Part shown: piece after piece, positions 51,793-60,404 of the stretch | How the letters are laid out: every line of letters starts with the position of its first letter | Numbering within the stretch: the first letter of the stretch is position 1 | Assembly (NCBI GenBank): GCA_024401565.1 | Contig: JAKSKU010000004.1 | Coordinates: forward strand, 24,953-88,952 | Length of the DNA stretch: 64,000 nucleotides | DNA from: Paludibacteraceae bacterium | GTDB lineage: Bacteria; Bacteroidota; Bacteroidia; Bacteroidales; Paludibacteraceae | Reading direction: 5' to 3' | Notes under the pieces: model-generated | The model's input: the letters and a program-made list of their open reading frames with translations, nothing else | Database searches by the model: none | What the model was told of the DNA's origin: nothing | Translations under genes and position numbers: made by a program

Positions 51793-51846
51793 CCGAGACT
51801 TCGTCCCGGGTTACTCTCGCTTCGCTCGGTACAGCCTTCCAGGCAG
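51793..51846 (-). repeat. Right REP-like repeat
   Basis: CCGAGAC...GTCCCGGGTTACTCTCGCTT followed by CGCTCGGTACAGCCTTCCAG and GCAG: the inverted copy of the left repeat with about five differences. Confidence 0.8.
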
Positions 51847-51847
51847 C

Positions 51848-51877
51848 AAAAAAAGGCTTGGAGATTTCTCCAAGCCT
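51848..51877 (-). terminator. Terminator of argC-argD-proS
   Basis: AGGCTTGGAG (51854-51863) pairs with CTCCAAGCCT (51868-51877); on the minus strand it is followed by a T7 run. 30 bases past the proS stop. Confidence 0.8.
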
Positions 51878-51907
51878 AATTATGAATTGTGCATTATGAA
51901 TTATGCA

Positions 51908-53392
51908 TTAATAAGAGCGAGCGAACAATACTCTGCACTTACTTGGCTTACCAGTAACCATACACTTGCCTGGCTCCTTGTCGCCTGGAATGTATGAATC
52001 GAATGGCACGCAACGGATTGTAGCCTTTGTCTCTTCCTTGATAAGTGCCTCTGTCTCAGCTGTACCATCCCAGTGCGCAAGGATGAATCCACCCTTCTCG
52101 ATCTCTGTCTTGAACTCCTCGTATGTGTCAACACTCTTGATGCTTGCGTTGCGGAAATCCATTGCCTTCTTCAACATGTTTGTCTGGATGTCAGCAAGTA
52201 GGTTCTCCACGTATGCAACTGTATCTGTCAAGTTGATGCTCTCCTTTGTCAAGTTGTCACGACGCGCTACCTCGATAGTGCCGTTCTCCAAGTCTCTTGC
52301 TCCCATACATAGTCTCACTGGAATACCCTTCAACTCGTACTCTGCGAACTTGAATCCTGGACGCTTCTGTGAATCGTCGTCGTACTTAACTGAGATGCCC
52401 TTTGACTTCAACTCCTTCATGATTGGATCAAGCTTCTCTGCGATGGCGTTCTTTTGATCATCACCCTTGAAGATTGGCACGATAACCACCTGGATTGGAG
52501 CCAACTTTGGAGGTAGAACAAGTCCGTTGTCGTCTGAGTGTGTCATGATCAATGCTCCCATCAAACGAGTGGAAACTCCCCATGATGTTGCCCATACGTA
52601 GTCCATTCCGCCCTCACGGTTCTGGAACTGTGCGTCGAATGCCTTTGCAAAGTTCTGTCCCAAGAAGTGTGATGTACCACTCTGAAGTGCCTTACCGTCC
52701 TGCATCAATGCCTCGATTGTATATGTGTCGACAGCACCTGCGAAACGCTCTGTCTCACTCTTTACTCCCTTGATGACTGGAACTGCCATCACGTTCTCTG
52801 CGAAATCACCGTAGACGTGAAGCATCTTCTGTGCCTCTGCCTCTGCCTCCTCACGTGTCTCGTGAGCTGTGTGTCCCTCCTGCCACAAGAACTCTGCTGT
52901 ACGCAAGAATGGACGTGTACGCATCTCCCAACGCATCACGTTTGCCCACTGGTTGCAAAGGATAGGTAGGTCACGGTAACTGTGGATCCAACCTTTATAT
53001 GTGTTCCAAATGATTGTCTCTGATGTTGGACGAACGATTAGCTCCTCCTCAAGTTTTGCCTCTGGATCGACAACTACGCCGTCACCAGTCTCGTTTGTCT
53101 TCAAACGGTAGTGTGTTACGACTGCACACTCCTTAGCAAATCCCTCTACGTGCTCTGCCTCTCTTGAAAGGAAAGATTTTGGGATTAGAAGTGGAAAATA
53201 TGCGTTAACGTGACCTGTCTCCTTGAAACGAGTGTCAAGCTCGTGCTGCATCTTCTCCCAGATGGCGTAACCATAAGGTTTGATCACCATACATCCTCTT
53301 ACAGGCGACTGCTCTGCTAGGTCTGCCTTTACTACCAAATCATTGTACCACTGTGAGTAGTTCTCAGCACGTGGAGTCAATTCTTTTGCCAT
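51908..53392 (-). CDS. proS: Prolyl-tRNA synthetase (archaeal/eukaryotic-like, type 3)
   Basis: Charges tRNA-Pro. Seen: 494 residues starting [41 protein letters not shown]; class II motif 2 ([32 protein letters not shown]), motif 3 ([28 protein letters not shown]) and the anticodon-binding domain (about 285-390), then a C-terminal extension ending CRVLFARSY typical of the archaeal-like class. There is no inserted editing domain between motifs 2 and 3, as expected for this class. It is 21 bp downstream of argD on the same strand. Confidence 0.95.
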   Translation of the reverse strand: MAKELTPRAENYSQWYNDLVVKADLAEQSPVRGCMVIKPYGYAIWEKMQHELDTRFKETGHVNAYFPLLIPKSFLSREAEHVEGFAKECAVVTHYRLKTNETGDGVVVDPEAKLEEELIVRPTSETIIWNTYKGWIHSYRDLPILCNQWANVMRWEMRTRPFLRTAEFLWQEGHTAHETREEAEAEAQKMLHVYGDFAENVMAVPVIKGVKSETERFAGAVDTYTIEALMQDGKALQSGTSHFLGQNFAKAFDAQFQNREGGMDYVWATSWGVSTRLMGALIMTHSDDNGLVLPPKLAPIQVVIVPIFKGDDQKNAIAEKLDPIMKELKSKGISVKYDDDSQKRPGFKFAEYELKGIPVRLCMGARDLENGTIEVARRDNLTKESINLTDTVAYVENLLADIQTNMLKKAMDFRNASIKSVDTYEEFKTEIEKGGFILAHWDGTAETEALIKEETKATIRCVPFDSYIPGDKEPGKCMVTGKPSKCRVLFARSY

Positions 53393-53413
53393 ATATGTTT
53401 TTATCTATTTTTC

Positions 53414-54544
53414 TTAGTTTAACACTGCCTTGAAACGCTTGATGAACTCGTCTGCGTCTGCCTTAGTCAAGCACAAAGGTGGAAGTAGACGCAATACATT
53501 TGTGCCGCTGCATCCTGTGAAGACGTGCTGCTCGAACACAAGTTTTGTACGGATCTCTTTGTATGGCTCGCTCAACTCGATTCCGATCATCAAACCTTCT
53601 CCACGAACCTCTACAATCTTTGACGAATTGATTGCCTTCAACTGATCCATCAAGTATTTGCCGACCTCTGCTGCGTTGGCTACCAAGTTTTCCTTCTCCA
53701 TGATGTTTAGCACGCTGATAGCAGCCGCACATCCAAGGTGGTTGCCACCGAATGTTGTGCCAAGCTGTCCGTAAACTGGCTTGAACTTAGGTGAGATCAA
53801 CACTCCAGCCATTGGGAATCCGTTAGCGATACCCTTAGCCACTGTGATCATATCTGGCTTAACGCCAAGGTGCTGATGAGCGAAGAACTTACCGCTACGT
53901 CCGTATCCACACTGGATCTCGTCGCAGATTAGCACTGTCTCATATTTGTCGCAAAGTTCACGTAGGCCACTCAAGAACTCCTTAGTGACCATACGGATAC
54001 CACCGACTCCCTGAATGCACTCGATTAGCACTGCACACACGTCGCCCTTAGAGATCTCCTTCTCCCAAGCCTCAAGGTCGTTGATTGGAAGGTAAGTGAC
54101 GTGGTTGTTAGCGTTGATAGGTGCGATGATCTTTGGATTGTTTGTTGCCTCAACAGCAAGTGATGTACGGCCGTGGAAAGCCTTCTCCAAAGTCAAGACG
54201 CGTTTTCTGCCGTTAGTGAACGACGCAAGCTTCAATGCGTTCTCGTTAGCCTCAGCTCCTGAATTGATTAGGAATAGTGAGTAATCCTCGTAGCCGCAAG
54301 CCTTTCCAAGCTTTGCTGCCAACTCCTGCTGAAGCTTATTGATTACTGAATTAGAATAGAAACCAAGTGTAGCAACCTGGTCGCTGATCGCTTTTACATA
54401 ATCAGGATGCGCGTGACCAACAGAGATTACTGCGTGACCACCATATAGATCAAGGTACTCCTGACCTTTCTCATCCCAAACCTTGCATCCTTTTCCTTTT
54501 ACGATGTTGACATCTAAAAGAGGATATACGTCGAATAGATTCAT
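53414..54544 (-). CDS. argD: Acetylornithine aminotransferase
   Basis: PLP enzyme of arginine synthesis, converting N-acetyl (or N-succinyl, as in Bacteroides) glutamate semialdehyde to the acylated ornithine. Seen: 376 residues; YLDLYGGHAVISVGHAHPDYV, INSGAEANENALKLA, FHGRTSLAVEATNN, the PLP contact DEIQCGYGRSGKFFAHQ, the Schiff-base Lys in ITVAKGIANGFPMAG, and TTFGGNHLGCAAA. In Bacteroidota the acyl group is often succinyl, which cannot be told from this sequence. It lies downstream of argC (174 bp with hairpins between) and upstream of proS. Confidence 0.93.
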   Translation of the reverse strand: MNLFDVYPLLDVNIVKGKGCKVWDEKGQEYLDLYGGHAVISVGHAHPDYVKAISDQVATLGFYSNSVINKLQQELAAKLGKACGYEDYSLFLINSGAEANENALKLASFTNGRKRVLTLEKAFHGRTSLAVEATNNPKIIAPINANNHVTYLPINDLEAWEKEISKGDVCAVLIECIQGVGGIRMVTKEFLSGLRELCDKYETVLICDEIQCGYGRSGKFFAHQHLGVKPDMITVAKGIANGFPMAGVLISPKFKPVYGQLGTTFGGNHLGCAAAISVLNIMEKENLVANAAEVGKYLMDQLKAINSSKIVEVRGEGLMIGIELSEPYKEIRTKLVFEQHVFTGCSGTNVLRLLPPLCLTKADADEFIKRFKAVLN

Positions 54545-54718
54545 TATATAATGTATGAATTATTGTTCTTAATTACTCTCATCAAAGCCTTTGGCTTTCT
54601 TTGAGAACTCTGGGTCTCTGTGTTTATCGCTCGCCCTACGGGCTCGCGAGAAGGGAGGACAAGGGCGTTCCGCCCTTTGCAATCCTCAATTTTAACAGTC
54701 TGAGACTTTTGTTATTAT
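54545..54718. other. Hairpin-rich spacer between argC and argD
   Basis: Contains GCCC-TAC-GGGC (about 54633-54642) and AAGGGCG-TTC-CGCCCTT (54661-54677), GC-rich palindromes unlike the surrounding AT-rich spacers. It may be a processing or attenuation signal within the operon or another dispersed repeat family; no gene. Confidence 0.5.
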
Positions 54719-55681
54719 TTAGAATGCGACTGACTTCAAGTTCAATCCCATCTTCTCGTCAAGACCGAACATCAAGTTGAAGTTCTGGACAGCCTGACCT
54801 GACGCTCCCTTCAATAGGTTGTCGATCATAGAGATGATAAGTAGCTTGTTGCCGTGCTTCTCAACGTGAACGATTCCCTTGTTTGTGTTTACAACCTGCT
54901 TCAAATCTGGGTTTGCATCCATTACGAATGTGAATGCTGAATCCTTGTAGAAATCCTTGTAAAGCTTGATTGCAGCCTCTTCGTCAAGGTCGCACTCTGT
55001 GTACTGGCTTACGTAGATTCCACGAGCGAAGTCGCCACGTACAGGAAGGAAGTTGATATCCTTATCGAATGATGGCTGAAGATTTCTCATTGTCATACCG
55101 ATCTCGATAAGATGCTGGTGCTTGAATGCTTTGTAGATAGAGATGTTGTTGTTCCTCCAGCTGAAGTGTGATGTTGCACCTGGCTTAACACCTGCACCTG
55201 TTGAACCTGTGATTCCGTTAGTGTGAACCTCGCTCTTCAACAATCCTGCTGCTGCAAGTGGAAGAAGTCCGATCTGGATGGCTGTTGCGAAACAACCAGG
55301 GTTGGCAAGCTTTGTAGCCTTACGGATTCTCTCACGGTTAACCTCTGGCAAACCGTATACGAAACCGTTGCTCTCGTCTCTGTAGTCCTGTGAAAGGTCG
55401 ATGATCTTTACGCTTGCTGGCACGTCGTGGCTCTCCAAGAATTTCTTGCTGTCGCCGTGACCTGAGCAGATGAACATTGCGTCGATAGAATCAAACGGCA
55501 ATTCGTCTGTGAACTTCATCTCTGTCTCACCGAACAAACCTTCGTGAACCTCATATAAATAGTTGCCAGCATTACTTGTGCTGTTTACAAACTTGATCTC
55601 TACTTGTGGGTGGTTGACTAGGATTCTTAGCAACTCACCTGCGGTGTAACCTGCACCACCTATGATTCCAACTCTTACCAT
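54719..55681 (-). CDS. argC: N-acetyl-gamma-glutamyl-phosphate reductase
   Basis: NADPH-dependent reduction of acyl-glutamyl phosphate to the semialdehyde, the step before ArgD. Seen: 320 residues; Rossmann motif GIIGGAGYTAGELLRIL at the N terminus, the catalytic Cys in KLANPGCFATA (near residue 132), STGAGVKPG with the C-terminal dimer/substrate domain, and FLPVRGDFARGIYVS. All expected motifs are present. It heads the minus-strand unit argC-argD-proS. Confidence 0.94.
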   Translation of the reverse strand: MVRVGIIGGAGYTAGELLRILVNHPQVEIKFVNSTSNAGNYLYEVHEGLFGETEMKFTDELPFDSIDAMFICSGHGDSKKFLESHDVPASVKIIDLSQDYRDESNGFVYGLPEVNRERIRKATKLANPGCFATAIQIGLLPLAAAGLLKSEVHTNGITGSTGAGVKPGATSHFSWRNNNISIYKAFKHQHLIEIGMTMRNLQPSFDKDINFLPVRGDFARGIYVSQYTECDLDEEAAIKLYKDFYKDSAFTFVMDANPDLKQVVNTNKGIVHVEKHGNKLLIISMIDNLLKGASGQAVQNFNLMFGLDEKMGLNLKSVAF

Positions 55682-55746
55682 CTGAAATAATTTTTTGCAA
55701 AGTTACCAAAACTAATTTATAAATCATAATGCATAATGCATATTTC

Positions 55747-55879
55747 AGCCCCTAAATCCCCTAAAGGGGACTTGCACAGGTACGATGAATTAAACTATGT
55801 TGGAAATTGAATCAAATTAAATTCTACCCTTTAAATTTGGTAGTGACCTAATTCTCCCCTTTAGGGGAGTTGGAGGGGC
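55747..55879. repeat. Imperfect inverted repeat with CCCCTAAAGGGG cores
   Basis: Left arm (55747-55774) AGCCCCTAAATCCCCTAAAG then GGGACTTG; right arm (about 55850-55880) reads, reversed, AGCCCCTCCAACTCCCCTAA then AGGGGAGAAT. About 75 bases lie between the arms. The cores are self-complementary. It fills most of the gap between gldG and argC. The arrangement resembles short non-autonomous elements common in Bacteroidota spacers. Confidence 0.7.
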
Positions 55880-57583
55880 TTAACTGTACTTCCTCTTTCT
55901 CACAAACAAATATACTCCTGCGAAGATTCCAAGCAATAGCACGGGTAATAGCACATTGAGGATCTGCCAGAACTGGCGTTGTCCAATCGACGCTGATTTA
56001 TTAAGCAGACGTAGTTTCACCTCTCTGTTTCTTAGCTGCATCCATCCGTCATCATCTGTCAGGTAGTTGACGCAGTTGAGCAAGAAATCACTGTTGCCAA
56101 ACTGCTGGTTCATGTACTGGTCGTAGCCAAGCGGCAAAACCTGTGCGTTGGCTCCGAATCCTTGCACGTCGTTGCGGATGACATCTGCGTCTGCCACTAC
56201 GATCATCTTGGTAGGCTGGCTCTCTGTCTTTATTGGTGATGTCGCTTTGATTCCCTCCGGTGCCATACGGTTTTTATAGATTGAAGTGAATTCTCCTTCC
56301 AGCAAGGCAGCGGTCATCATGTTGCGAATATTGAAATAATAGCCTGTCTTTTCAATGTTAATGACATCCATGCTCACGATAGACGGAATTGTTTGCACAT
56401 GAGTGCTTGTCGATGTCAATAGCAATGGTGTTTTGCTGATTTTTGTGGTGTCGCCGACGAAATCCATTGAGCTCACAAACTCTGTCTTGACAGGTGTGAC
56501 GTTTTTTGAAATGGTGTGATATGGATTTGTGATCAACAACGGTGAATAATACCATGGCGCTGGTTTGAAGTCAGGCTGGTCTCCCTCTCTTGCCATGTTC
56601 ACCGGGATCATGGCACACTGCACATCTTGAAGCAAAACAGGGTTGATGCGCACACCGTAGCGGAAAAGTTGGTCGTCAAGATTAAGAGTGTTTACCACAC
56701 CGATTGTCTGCGACTCTTTGCTGAGGCTGTCCAACGAGATTTTCACCGCGTCGACAAGCCACAACACCTTTCCTCCATTCATTATATACTGGTCTAGCAC
56801 ATACTTGTCTTTCTCTGGAAGTGCCGATGTCGGACCTGCCACAATCACAGCCGCATAGTTGTTAAGCACATCATCACGATTATCGATGGCTCCGAAATCG
56901 ATGCTGTAGTATTGACTTAATGTCTTTGTGAAATCGTATACAAATTGTTCTGGCCACTCTCCATGTCCCTCCAAAAACGCCACTCTCGTGTTTCGTTTGT
57001 CGACAAGCAGACGAAGCACGTTTGTCAACTCATATTCAAGACTTTGCTCTGATAAATTTAAATTCTCCTCTCCACTCTTTCCCTGAATATTCTTAAGTAG
57101 ACAAACTGGTCTAGTAGTCTTCTTTCCCGCTGGACTTTTGAATGTGATCTCTGCCCATGGGAACACAACTTTCATGGTAGGGTTTCCTTCCGCATCCTTA
57201 TCGTAGACGGGAATGCGTCGTAAACCACGTTTTTCCAGCTCTTCGTATTTTTTGTCGCGAACCTTGGTGTTCTCTGCCTCCGACGGATTGACAAACTTAT
57301 ATGTCAAACTTCCACCAGAGTAAACCTTAAACTCGTCCAGCATCTCCTTTGTCGCCTTACGCAGACGCAAGAATCCCGCATTCAAGTCGCCATCAAGATA
57401 GACAGTGACGGAGATATCGCCGTCAGCGTTCTTCAACATGTTCTTAGTGTTGTCGGAAATACTGTAACGTTTCTCCTGAGTCAAATCCAATCTGAAGAAT
57501 AGTTTGTCCGAGAAAACGCAGAAGGCGACTGCGGCAACTGCCACAATCGCAATAATATATTTATGTATGTTTTTGATGCTCAT
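55880..57583 (-). CDS. gldG: GldG-like gliding/T9SS-associated ABC auxiliary protein
   Basis: A 567-residue membrane protein of the GldG family. Seen: N-terminal membrane helix (about 8-27), the FFRLDLTQEKRYSISDNTKNML start of the extracytoplasmic domain, the ABC-transport auxiliary domain (about 190-440: TRVAFLEGHGEWPEQFVYDF, AAVIVAGPTSALPEKDKYVLDQYIMNGGKVLWLVDAV), and a C-terminal membrane anchor (about 540-562) followed by RKRKYS. In Flavobacterium GldG works with the permease GldF and the ATPase GldA. GldF is normally encoded immediately upstream, but here the upstream neighbours are a HepT/MntA pair. It therefore lacks its usual partner in this window. Confidence 0.88.
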   Translation of the reverse strand: MSIKNIHKYIIAIVAVAAVAFCVFSDKLFFRLDLTQEKRYSISDNTKNMLKNADGDISVTVYLDGDLNAGFLRLRKATKEMLDEFKVYSGGSLTYKFVNPSEAENTKVRDKKYEELEKRGLRRIPVYDKDAEGNPTMKVVFPWAEITFKSPAGKKTTRPVCLLKNIQGKSGEENLNLSEQSLEYELTNVLRLLVDKRNTRVAFLEGHGEWPEQFVYDFTKTLSQYYSIDFGAIDNRDDVLNNYAAVIVAGPTSALPEKDKYVLDQYIMNGGKVLWLVDAVKISLDSLSKESQTIGVVNTLNLDDQLFRYGVRINPVLLQDVQCAMIPVNMAREGDQPDFKPAPWYYSPLLITNPYHTISKNVTPVKTEFVSSMDFVGDTTKISKTPLLLTSTSTHVQTIPSIVSMDVINIEKTGYYFNIRNMMTAALLEGEFTSIYKNRMAPEGIKATSPIKTESQPTKMIVVADADVIRNDVQGFGANAQVLPLGYDQYMNQQFGNSDFLLNCVNYLTDDDGWMQLRNREVKLRLLNKSASIGQRQFWQILNVLLPVLLLGIFAGVYLFVRKRKYS

Positions 57584-57626
57584 ATTGACCTTTTGTTTCC
57601 CTTAAATGGGATTTATTTTTTTATCA

Positions 57627-58022
57627 TTACTTATTTTGACTTGCAATTTTGATTAAATCATTGACCGCGTTCAATAAAGGATCTAATTCATTTTTTATAA
57701 TGTCATCAATATATTCCACGTCAAGTTCAAAATAACCATGAGATATACGATCTCTCATACCCATCACCAATTTCCACGGAATCTCCGGCCTCATTGGGAG
57801 AAGTTGTCCTTCAGTTCTTTTATCAATTTGTTTGAAACCTTCTCCTATAGCTTGAATTAGCATACAGTTCCCCGCAAGTTTTTGCATGCCTCCTGGTGAA
57901 TGTTGAAGATCATCTTGATTTTCAACATCTTTATTCCATTCTTGTAGATCAAGAATAGCTTGCTTTATTTGTTGTAAAGTGTGCAGTGTGATTTCACGCT
58001 GCTGGGAAGATTTGAATTCCAT
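57627..58022 (-). CDS. hepT: HepT-like toxin (HEPN RNase)
   Basis: Toxin of the HepT/MntA type II or VII toxin-antitoxin family. Seen: 131 residues, all-helical HEPN fold, and the catalytic RX4HXY motif in RDRISHGYFELD near residue 92 (R-D-R-I-S-H-G-Y). In this family the toxin is an RNase or acts on tRNA and is neutralised by the nucleotidyltransferase partner. Its gene overlaps the upstream mntA gene by 29 bp, the typical arrangement. It lies between gldD/gldE and gldG, where gldF would be expected. The central loop (KDVENQDDLQHSPGGMQ) is unusually polar. Confidence 0.88.
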   Translation of the reverse strand: MEFKSSQQREITLHTLQQIKQAILDLQEWNKDVENQDDLQHSPGGMQKLAGNCMLIQAIGEGFKQIDKRTEGQLLPMRPEIPWKLVMGMRDRISHGYFELDVEYIDDIIKNELDPLLNAVNDLIKIASQNK

Positions 58023-58296
58023 CGGACATTACTTGTTTGCGAAAGAAATCACTGATGTTTTTGCTGTCTCTTACAAGATCAACTTTGCATCCTAGAATTT
58101 CTTCCAAATAGTCTGCGGCAGCACACGCTTGAAAAAATTTTGGTGGCATATCTACAAAAACATCGACATCGCTTCCCTCATGGTGCTCGTTTCTTGCCAC
58201 AGATCCAAATAGAATCAGTGAACGAACTCCGAATTTTTCTGCAAGTTCAGTGATGTGTTCTGACAATATTTTTATGTATTCTTGCCTTGTTTTCAT
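57994..58296 (-). CDS. mntA: MntA-like nucleotidyltransferase antitoxin
   Basis: A 100-residue minimal nucleotidyltransferase. Seen: the GSX10DXD motif in LILFGSVARNEHHEGSDVDVFVDM (residues about 29-52) and a short C-terminal helix. MntA proteins polyadenylylate (AMPylate) the HEPN toxin partner on the Tyr of its RX4HXY motif, silencing it. It is first in the pair; the 29-bp overlap with hepT indicates coupled translation. 85 bp separate it from gldD. Confidence 0.88.
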   Translation of the reverse strand: MKTRQEYIKILSEHITELAEKFGVRSLILFGSVARNEHHEGSDVDVFVDMPPKFFQACAAADYLEEILGCKVDLVRDSKNISDFFRKQVMSDGIQIFPAA

Positions 58297-58381
58297 AATC
58301 TATACACTTGTTGTTACAAATGTAGTAAAAGGTAGGGTGAAATGATATTCTATGTCAATTAATTTTTCACCCTTAGCCAGT

Positions 58382-58960
58382 CTATTTCCATCGCAAGCTT
58401 TCCAGCAATCGGATGATATCTTCTCTGATATACTCCCTCACTGGTGCCACAGAATCCTGGTTGGGTGTGTTGTTGAAATACAACGCTCCACGGAAAAAAT
58501 GCTTCACACTGTCTGTTGCCACAAACTGTATGGCTGAGGCTGTGTTGCCTTTCAACTCGTACAATAAAGCGTATACCTTTGCTGAATCATCCAGATATGG
58601 CTGCTCTGTGATATCGTCGGCTTTAATAGTATGTTTATAGACAAAAGAGCGAGCGTCTTCGTTGACCTCACGGAAATTATTGTTTACTTGTTTGTAGCTG
58701 CAGTAGATTTTGGCATTCAGACGTGGATAAACGACGTCTACCCAATATGGCTCGTCTTTAGTGCCTCTTCTCTCAATGTTCGCCACATTGGCATAGTCGA
58801 ATTTATATGGGAATGAGTCATTGGCAAACGTCTCATACTCTTTTTCAGGCAATGAAATGCGGAAATAGCCGCGCGGACGAGGCACATCGTTCGAACAGCT
58901 TGTGATGACGGCAAAGATTGCTGCCATTATGGAAATCACCAGTAGTCTACTTTTTTTCAT
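58382..58960 (-). CDS. gldD: Gliding-motility lipoprotein GldD
   Basis: A 192-residue lipoprotein. Seen: lipobox VITSC (Cys22), then VPRPRGYFRISLPEKEYETF, the GldD opening, YKFDYANV, YWVDVVYPRLNAKIYCSYKQV, and a C-terminal SVAPVREYIREDIIRLLESLRW. In Flavobacterium GldD is needed for gliding and for T9SS-linked functions; non-gliding Bacteroidales also carry it, where its role is unclear. It overlaps the end of gldE by 14 bp, so both are co-transcribed. Confidence 0.9.
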   Translation of the reverse strand: MKKSRLLVISIMAAIFAVITSCSNDVPRPRGYFRISLPEKEYETFANDSFPYKFDYANVANIERRGTKDEPYWVDVVYPRLNAKIYCSYKQVNNNFREVNEDARSFVYKHTIKADDITEQPYLDDSAKVYALLYELKGNTASAIQFVATDSVKHFFRGALYFNNTPNQDSVAPVREYIREDIIRLLESLRWK

Positions 58961-60275
58961 CTGGCAAACGTAATTTTATCTTTTTAATTCTCCTTTTATC
59001 CACAGATACTATTTTAAATATGTATCCTTCGTGAACAATCTCGTCTCCGAGCGACGGAATGTCTCCCTTCAACGATAATATCAATCCGGCAACGGTGTCG
59101 GCATCAACATCCAATGCTTCAAACACTTCTGCGTCTATCTTCTCAATCTTATAAAAATCAGACAAAGGCATCTTTCCCTCAAGAAGATAGTTGCGTTTGT
59201 CTAGCTCTGTATACATCTTTTGCTCGACGTCGTGCTCATCGTTGATATCACCGAAGATGACCTCGAGAATGTCCTCCATAGTCACGATGCCTGATGTGCC
59301 ACCGAACTCATCTACCACAATCGCCATGTGCATCCTTTTCACCTGAAACTCGCGAAGCAGATCGTCGATTTTCTTTGATTCTGGCACAAAAAACGGAGCA
59401 CGGATAAGGTGTTGCCAATTAAAGTCGTCTTCACGGTCGAGATAGTTCAAGAAATCCTTTACGTACAGGATGCCCTTCACATTGTCGACAGTACCGTCGT
59501 ATACAGGCATTCGTGAATATTCATTGTCGCGAATCACTTTAAGCACATCTGTATATTTGTCGCTATAGTTTACATATACAACGTCTACTCTTGGACGAAG
59601 GATCTCACTTACTGATATGCTTCCGAATGTCACGATACTTTCAAGAATGTCTTTCTCCTCGTTGCCTTTCATTGAATCGGAATTCAAAGTCTGAGACAAT
59701 TCATCAAGAGAAATGTTTTTCTGACGCTTCACTCCCAAACGACATTCTATAAATTTTGTCCGCCTGAACAATGCCGCAAACGGATATAGGACTAACGCAG
59801 TCAATCGTACCGGTTTCGACATATAATAGAGGTATGCGATCTTGTCTTTTCTGCTGGTTATGTTGGGTAGTATATCTGCGCATAACAGAATCCAAACAAA
59901 TGCGATAAAAATTAGCAGAAGAGTCACCCATACATCGTATCCGGCAACCAGTTCACAATAAGCGAGCCATTTGTTGGCGGCTATCGTTACCGCTATGATC
60001 ACAAGCACAGAGATCCAGTAGCCTAAAACAATTGTGGCAAGCGTGTGTCTCTCGTTGTTAATCAAATATTTCAGTCCTGAATATCCAGAGGAATGGTTCT
60101 GTGTTATCTTTTCTTTGTCGGAACTAGATAGCGAAAAAAAGAAGTATTCACAATATGAGAATACAAAAATAGCCAATGACGCAAGCATCCATATAACTGC
60201 TGCGAAACTATACACCCACCATTCCGGCAAGGGGACGGAATCGGCAGAACTATCAAAAAGTATCGAAAAGTCCAA
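58947..60275 (-). CDS. gldE: GldE, CNNM/CBS-domain membrane protein
   Basis: A 442-residue inner-membrane protein. Seen: hydrophobic N-terminal DUF21/CNNM-type region (about 15-180: AAVIWMLASLAIFVFSYCEYFFFSLS, TLATIVLGYWISVLVIIAVTIAANKWL, VTLLLIFIAFVWILLCADILPNITS), two CBS domains (about 220-340: MPVYDGTVDNVKGILYVKDFLNYLD and MHMAIVVDEFGGTSGIVTMEDILEVIFGDINDEHD), and a CorC/HlyC-type C-terminal domain (about 360-435). GldE is linked genetically to gldD and ssb across Bacteroidota. It sits divergently from ssb here. Confidence 0.9.
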   Translation of the reverse strand: MDFSILFDSSADSVPLPEWWVYSFAAVIWMLASLAIFVFSYCEYFFFSLSSSDKEKITQNHSSGYSGLKYLINNERHTLATIVLGYWISVLVIIAVTIAANKWLAYCELVAGYDVWVTLLLIFIAFVWILLCADILPNITSRKDKIAYLYYMSKPVRLTALVLYPFAALFRRTKFIECRLGVKRQKNISLDELSQTLNSDSMKGNEEKDILESIVTFGSISVSEILRPRVDVVYVNYSDKYTDVLKVIRDNEYSRMPVYDGTVDNVKGILYVKDFLNYLDREDDFNWQHLIRAPFFVPESKKIDDLLREFQVKRMHMAIVVDEFGGTSGIVTMEDILEVIFGDINDEHDVEQKMYTELDKRNYLLEGKMPLSDFYKIEKIDAEVFEALDVDADTVAGLILSLKGDIPSLGDEIVHEGYIFKIVSVDKRRIKKIKLRLPDEKK

Positions 60276-60312
60276 AATAAATATTTTAGTTCAACATAGA
60301 CATTATTCCGTG

Positions 60313-60349
60313 CAAAGATACATATTTTGAAAATATAATTATATATTTG
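60313..60349. promoter_or_regulatory. Divergent -7 elements for gldE and ssb
   Basis: Minus strand: TATCTTTG (60320-60313) for gldE-gldD. Plus strand: TATATTTG (60342-60349) for ssb, 55 bases before its ATG. -33 partners are weak. Confidence 0.45.
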
Positions 60350-60404
60350 CACTCGATAATTGAATGTTTAATGTTTAATCAACAGTCAAAAAAAGATTCA
60401 AAAA

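Larger units (their letters stand above)
51179..51846 (+). mobile_element. REP-bracketed IS200/RAYT-like unit
   Basis: A 668-bp unit consisting of one small HUH transposase gene between inverted copies of a roughly 54-base repeat. Left copy 51179-51233 and right copy 51793-51846 share GCCTGGAAGGC, GAGCGAAGCGAGAGTAACCC, GGGAC and GTCTCGG in inverted orientation. Additional small palindromes lie just inside (51255-51267 and 51756-51770). Inverted palindromic repeats on both sides of a TnpA-like gene are the layout of REP-associated tyrosine transposases (REPtrons), unlike classical IS200, whose ends are unlike each other. Confidence 0.75.
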
